This document shows, piece by piece, positions 5,427 through 7,117 of a DNA stretch of 7,117 nucleotides (its first letter is position 1; every line of letters begins with the position of its first letter). This stretch comes from JBDNFP01 sp041689775 (GTDB lineage: Bacteria > Bacteroidota > Bacteroidia > Cytophagales > Spirosomataceae): NCBI GenBank assembly GCA_041689775.1, contig JBDNFP010000249.1, positions 1 to 7,117 of the forward strand, written 5' to 3'. A model generated the notes under the pieces. The model did not search any database and was not told the DNA's origin. It worked only from the letters and a program-made list of their open reading frames with translations. The translations under genes were made by a program, and so were the position numbers.

Positions 5427-6887
5427 CTATTCCCAGCGCCAATCCTGACCCAGTACTAACTCTTGCTTCAATCCCTGATCGACCATAAAGTCACGGGTTT
5501 GGGTGCTGTTAAGGCGCTTGGTGGGTAGTTTCTTCGCGTTCGACAAAGCGTACAGGTACATCGATCCAATCCTGACGGTATTTTCGAGCTGTTGCTTATT
5601 AACTAATTCAAACCGGTCGCAGTCGGCATGGTAGCATTGTAGTACGGCCGGCGTAAGACTGCCTGACAGCCCGGCTACGGGCACGCCTTCCAGCATAAAT
5701 GGCTGGTGGTTGCTGTGGAGGCCGGCACGGTTGGCGTATTTATTCTCAAATGAAGGGTCAACTTGTTGAATACTGGCCCCTACACTCTGAAAGAATTCGT
5801 CCATATCCTTCCGACCAAAACCGTTGGCTCCTTTGGGGTCATTGGTCATGTCAAGGTTCATCATGTAGTGTACCTTATCAATCTCGCCGGTACGGACTAG
5901 CTCCTTCACCATGTGGCGGGAGCCGAGTAATCCCTGCTCTTCGCCCATGAACATTACAAACTGAATGGTACGCTCCGGCTTAATTTTGAGAGCCTTGAAA
6001 GTACGGGCAATGTCCAACACACTGAAAGAACCGATACCATTGTCAATGGCCCCGGTGGCTAGATCCCAGGAGTCGAGGTGGCCTCCCACAATAATCCGCT
6101 CGTCGCTTTTGCCTTTCAGAGTCGCTACTACGTTACGAGCCCGAATTTTTCTAGAAAAATTACGCATATCGATGTGTGCTTCCAGCGGGCCTTCTTCCTT
6201 CATCCAGCTACGCAGTTCCTTACCGCTGTCGTTAGAGATACACACGGCCGGTATGTCGATGAGTGCCCCGGTAACCGAAGCGGTACCCGTGAGCAGAATG
6301 CGACCGGGTGCCTGATTGACCATAATAATACCTGAGGCACCATACTTGATAGCCAACGCTGTTTTCTCGGAACGGTGAAGGTTCTTTTTACCAGTCACTC
6401 CTACGAGTCCGATGTTGGCCAGCGCAACTTTACCTTTCAGCTTATCTTTGATGGCTTCGAAGTCTTCTTCCAGGCCATTGCCTACGTCCACGATGGGTAA
6501 TTTCAGGGAGGCAAAAACGGGAGAGTGGGCCAGTGAAACAACCGGTATTTCGCGGAAGTTGTCGCTGCTGCTGGGTACAATACTCAGCGTAACGGTATCG
6601 CGACTCCACGATTCTACTTCAAAGGGCTGAAACTGTACATCCTTAAAGCCATATTTTTTTAACAGCTTATAGGTATATTCTTCGGCTTTCATGCCGTTTG
6701 TGCTTCCGGTAAGCCTATGACCGATCTGCCGGGTTGCTTCTCCCAACGTCTCGTAGGCTTTACTATGCTTCTTTACTTCGGTATCAATCTGGCCAAATGC
6801 CTTTTCCCACTCGTCTGATTGAGAACGAAATCCCTGAGCGAGGATCAGAACACCACCGGCAAGGGTCACTAGTAATAGTTTCTTCAT
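5427..6887 (-). CDS. Secreted M28-family zinc metallopeptidase with PA-like insert
   Basis: A 486-residue exported aminopeptidase/carboxypeptidase-Q-like enzyme, expected in the periplasm or outside the cell, removing single residues from peptides. The signal peptide is about residues 1-20 (MKK, then hydrophobic LLLVTLAGGVLILA; no lipobox Cys). A PA-like insert covers about 115-240 (GKVALANIG, GASGIIMVNQ, IPAVCIS). The M28 catalytic domain follows: GGHLDSWD with zinc ligand H270 and supporting D272, bridging D282 in GAIDNGIG, catalytic E316 and ligand E317 in MGEEQGLLGS, D346 in MNLDMTND, and H420 in CYHADCDRF. All expected metal and catalytic residues are present, so it should be active. There is no type IX sorting domain at the C-terminus. 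ATG 6887 gives the standard signal peptide and follows an AT-rich leader. It is the first visible gene of a probable two-gene operon with the racemase-like gene; the functional link between them is unclear. Confidence 0.93.
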   Translation of the reverse strand: MKKLLLVTLAGGVLILAQGFRSQSDEWEKAFGQIDTEVKKHSKAYETLGEATRQIGHRLTGSTNGMKAEEYTYKLLKKYGFKDVQFQPFEVESWSRDTVTLSIVPSSSDNFREIPVVSLAHSPVFASLKLPIVDVGNGLEEDFEAIKDKLKGKVALANIGLVGVTGKKNLHRSEKTALAIKYGASGIIMVNQAPGRILLTGTASVTGALIDIPAVCISNDSGKELRSWMKEEGPLEAHIDMRNFSRKIRARNVVATLKGKSDERIIVGGHLDSWDLATGAIDNGIGSFSVLDIARTFKALKIKPERTIQFVMFMGEEQGLLGSRHMVKELVRTGEIDKVHYMMNLDMTNDPKGANGFGRKDMDEFFQSVGASIQQVDPSFENKYANRAGLHSNHQPFMLEGVPVAGLSGSLTPAVLQCYHADCDRFELVNKQQLENTVRIGSMYLYALSNAKKLPTKRLNSTQTRDFMVDQGLKQELVLGQDWRWE

Positions 6888-6920
6888 GAGTTAATAAAAT
6901 ACAAACGTCAATAGAGTGTG

Positions 6921-6949
6921 CAAGAATAATCAATTTTCGGGAAAATAAA
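6921..6949 (-). promoter_or_regulatory. Possible Bacteroidota-type promoter for the peptidase operon
   Basis: On the minus strand, TATTCTTG (6928-6921) matches the Bacteroidota -7 consensus TAnnTTTG at all but one position. TTTA (6949-6946), one base from the -33 TTTG, lies 17 bp upstream. A start about 7 bp downstream would leave a leader of roughly 25-30 nt before ATG 6887, a sensible length. Both boxes are imperfect and the spacing is slightly short, so this is only a candidate. Confidence 0.3.
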
Positions 6950-7055
6950 CGCTTTGCTTATTCTCGTTGATAGTAAGAGTACTCTACCCTACTATTTTTA
7001 GGTTCTGATAATGAGATAGTTGCTTTCTTACCCATCGAAACAGGCACATAATTTT

Positions 7056-7088
7056 AAAAATAAGGTCAGACCTGGCTGTTGTCTGATC
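7056..7088 (-). terminator. Possible intrinsic terminator of a minus-strand gene beyond the right edge
   Basis: Read on the minus strand, GATCAGAC (7088-7081) and GTCTGACC (7071-7064) form a stem with one A-C mismatch around a 9-nt loop, followed at once by TTATTTTTA (7063-7055). Six contiguous pairs plus a closing G-C and a T-rich tail fit a weak rho-independent terminator for a gene lying to the right. No coding sequence for that gene is visible in the window. Confidence 0.35.
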
Positions 7089-7117
7089 GCGACTGATTTC
7101 ACGGATTAGATTCAGCC

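Noticed and set aside
5427..6887. Type IX secretion cargo
   Set aside because: The protein ends at QDWRWE right after the peptidase domain; there is no beta-rich C-terminal sorting domain.
6976..6985. Palindrome AGAGTACTCT upstream of the peptidase
   Set aside because: Only 10 bp with no loop or T-tract and no extension of the symmetry; not enough to call an operator.
1..7117. CRISPR arrays, tRNA or rRNA genes, riboswitches
   Set aside because: No regularly spaced repeats, no cloverleaf or rRNA-like segment, and no recognisable aptamer core in the non-coding stretches.

Overview
The window looks like a piece of a Bacteroidota chromosome, probably of the Cytophagales type. The signs are AT-rich leaders without Shine-Dalgarno sequences, MKK-type signal peptides, and a large envelope protein that combines TPR, PD40 propeller, carboxypeptidase-regulatory and OmpA domains, an architecture typical of that phylum. 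The placement comes from protein style alone and was not tested by any search.

Layout from left to right. Positions 1-225 look like one end of an insertion sequence: the first 35 codons of an ISAzo13-like transposase run off the left edge on the minus strand, preceded by a leader that ends in two copies of a 15-16 bp AT-rich motif. This end lies directly against the stop codon of the next gene. Positions 226-2691 (minus) encode a PorE-like OmpA-family envelope protein. Positions 2698-3411 are poorly coding: an 11-bp-arm inverted repeat just upstream of the OmpA-family gene, a small unrecognised ORF (2875-3135, minus) that may be frameshifted, and an AT-rich leader with a TTTGTAA/TTACAAA inverted repeat. 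Positions 3412-4236 (plus) encode a short-chain dehydrogenase of the HSDL2 type. It converges on, and overlaps by 46 bp, a minus-strand alpha-methylacyl-CoA racemase-like CoA-transferase III gene (4191-5411). Fifteen bases upstream of that gene is a secreted M28 zinc peptidase with a PA-like insert (5427-6887, minus), so the last two probably form an operon. The right edge (6888-7117) holds a possible promoter for that operon, a possible terminator for a minus-strand gene beyond the window, and the start of a short imperfect repeat.

Functionally, the dehydrogenase and the racemase-like enzyme both resemble peroxisomal or mitochondrial lipid enzymes (HSDL2, AMACR) and could act on related branched or isoprenoid acyl-CoA substrates; this is inference. 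The peptidase is likely periplasmic or exported and has no obvious metabolic link to the racemase. I found no clear novel system. The points most worth checking are the IS end against the OmpA-family stop codon, the antisense C-terminal tail of the racemase gene, and the possibly broken small gene.
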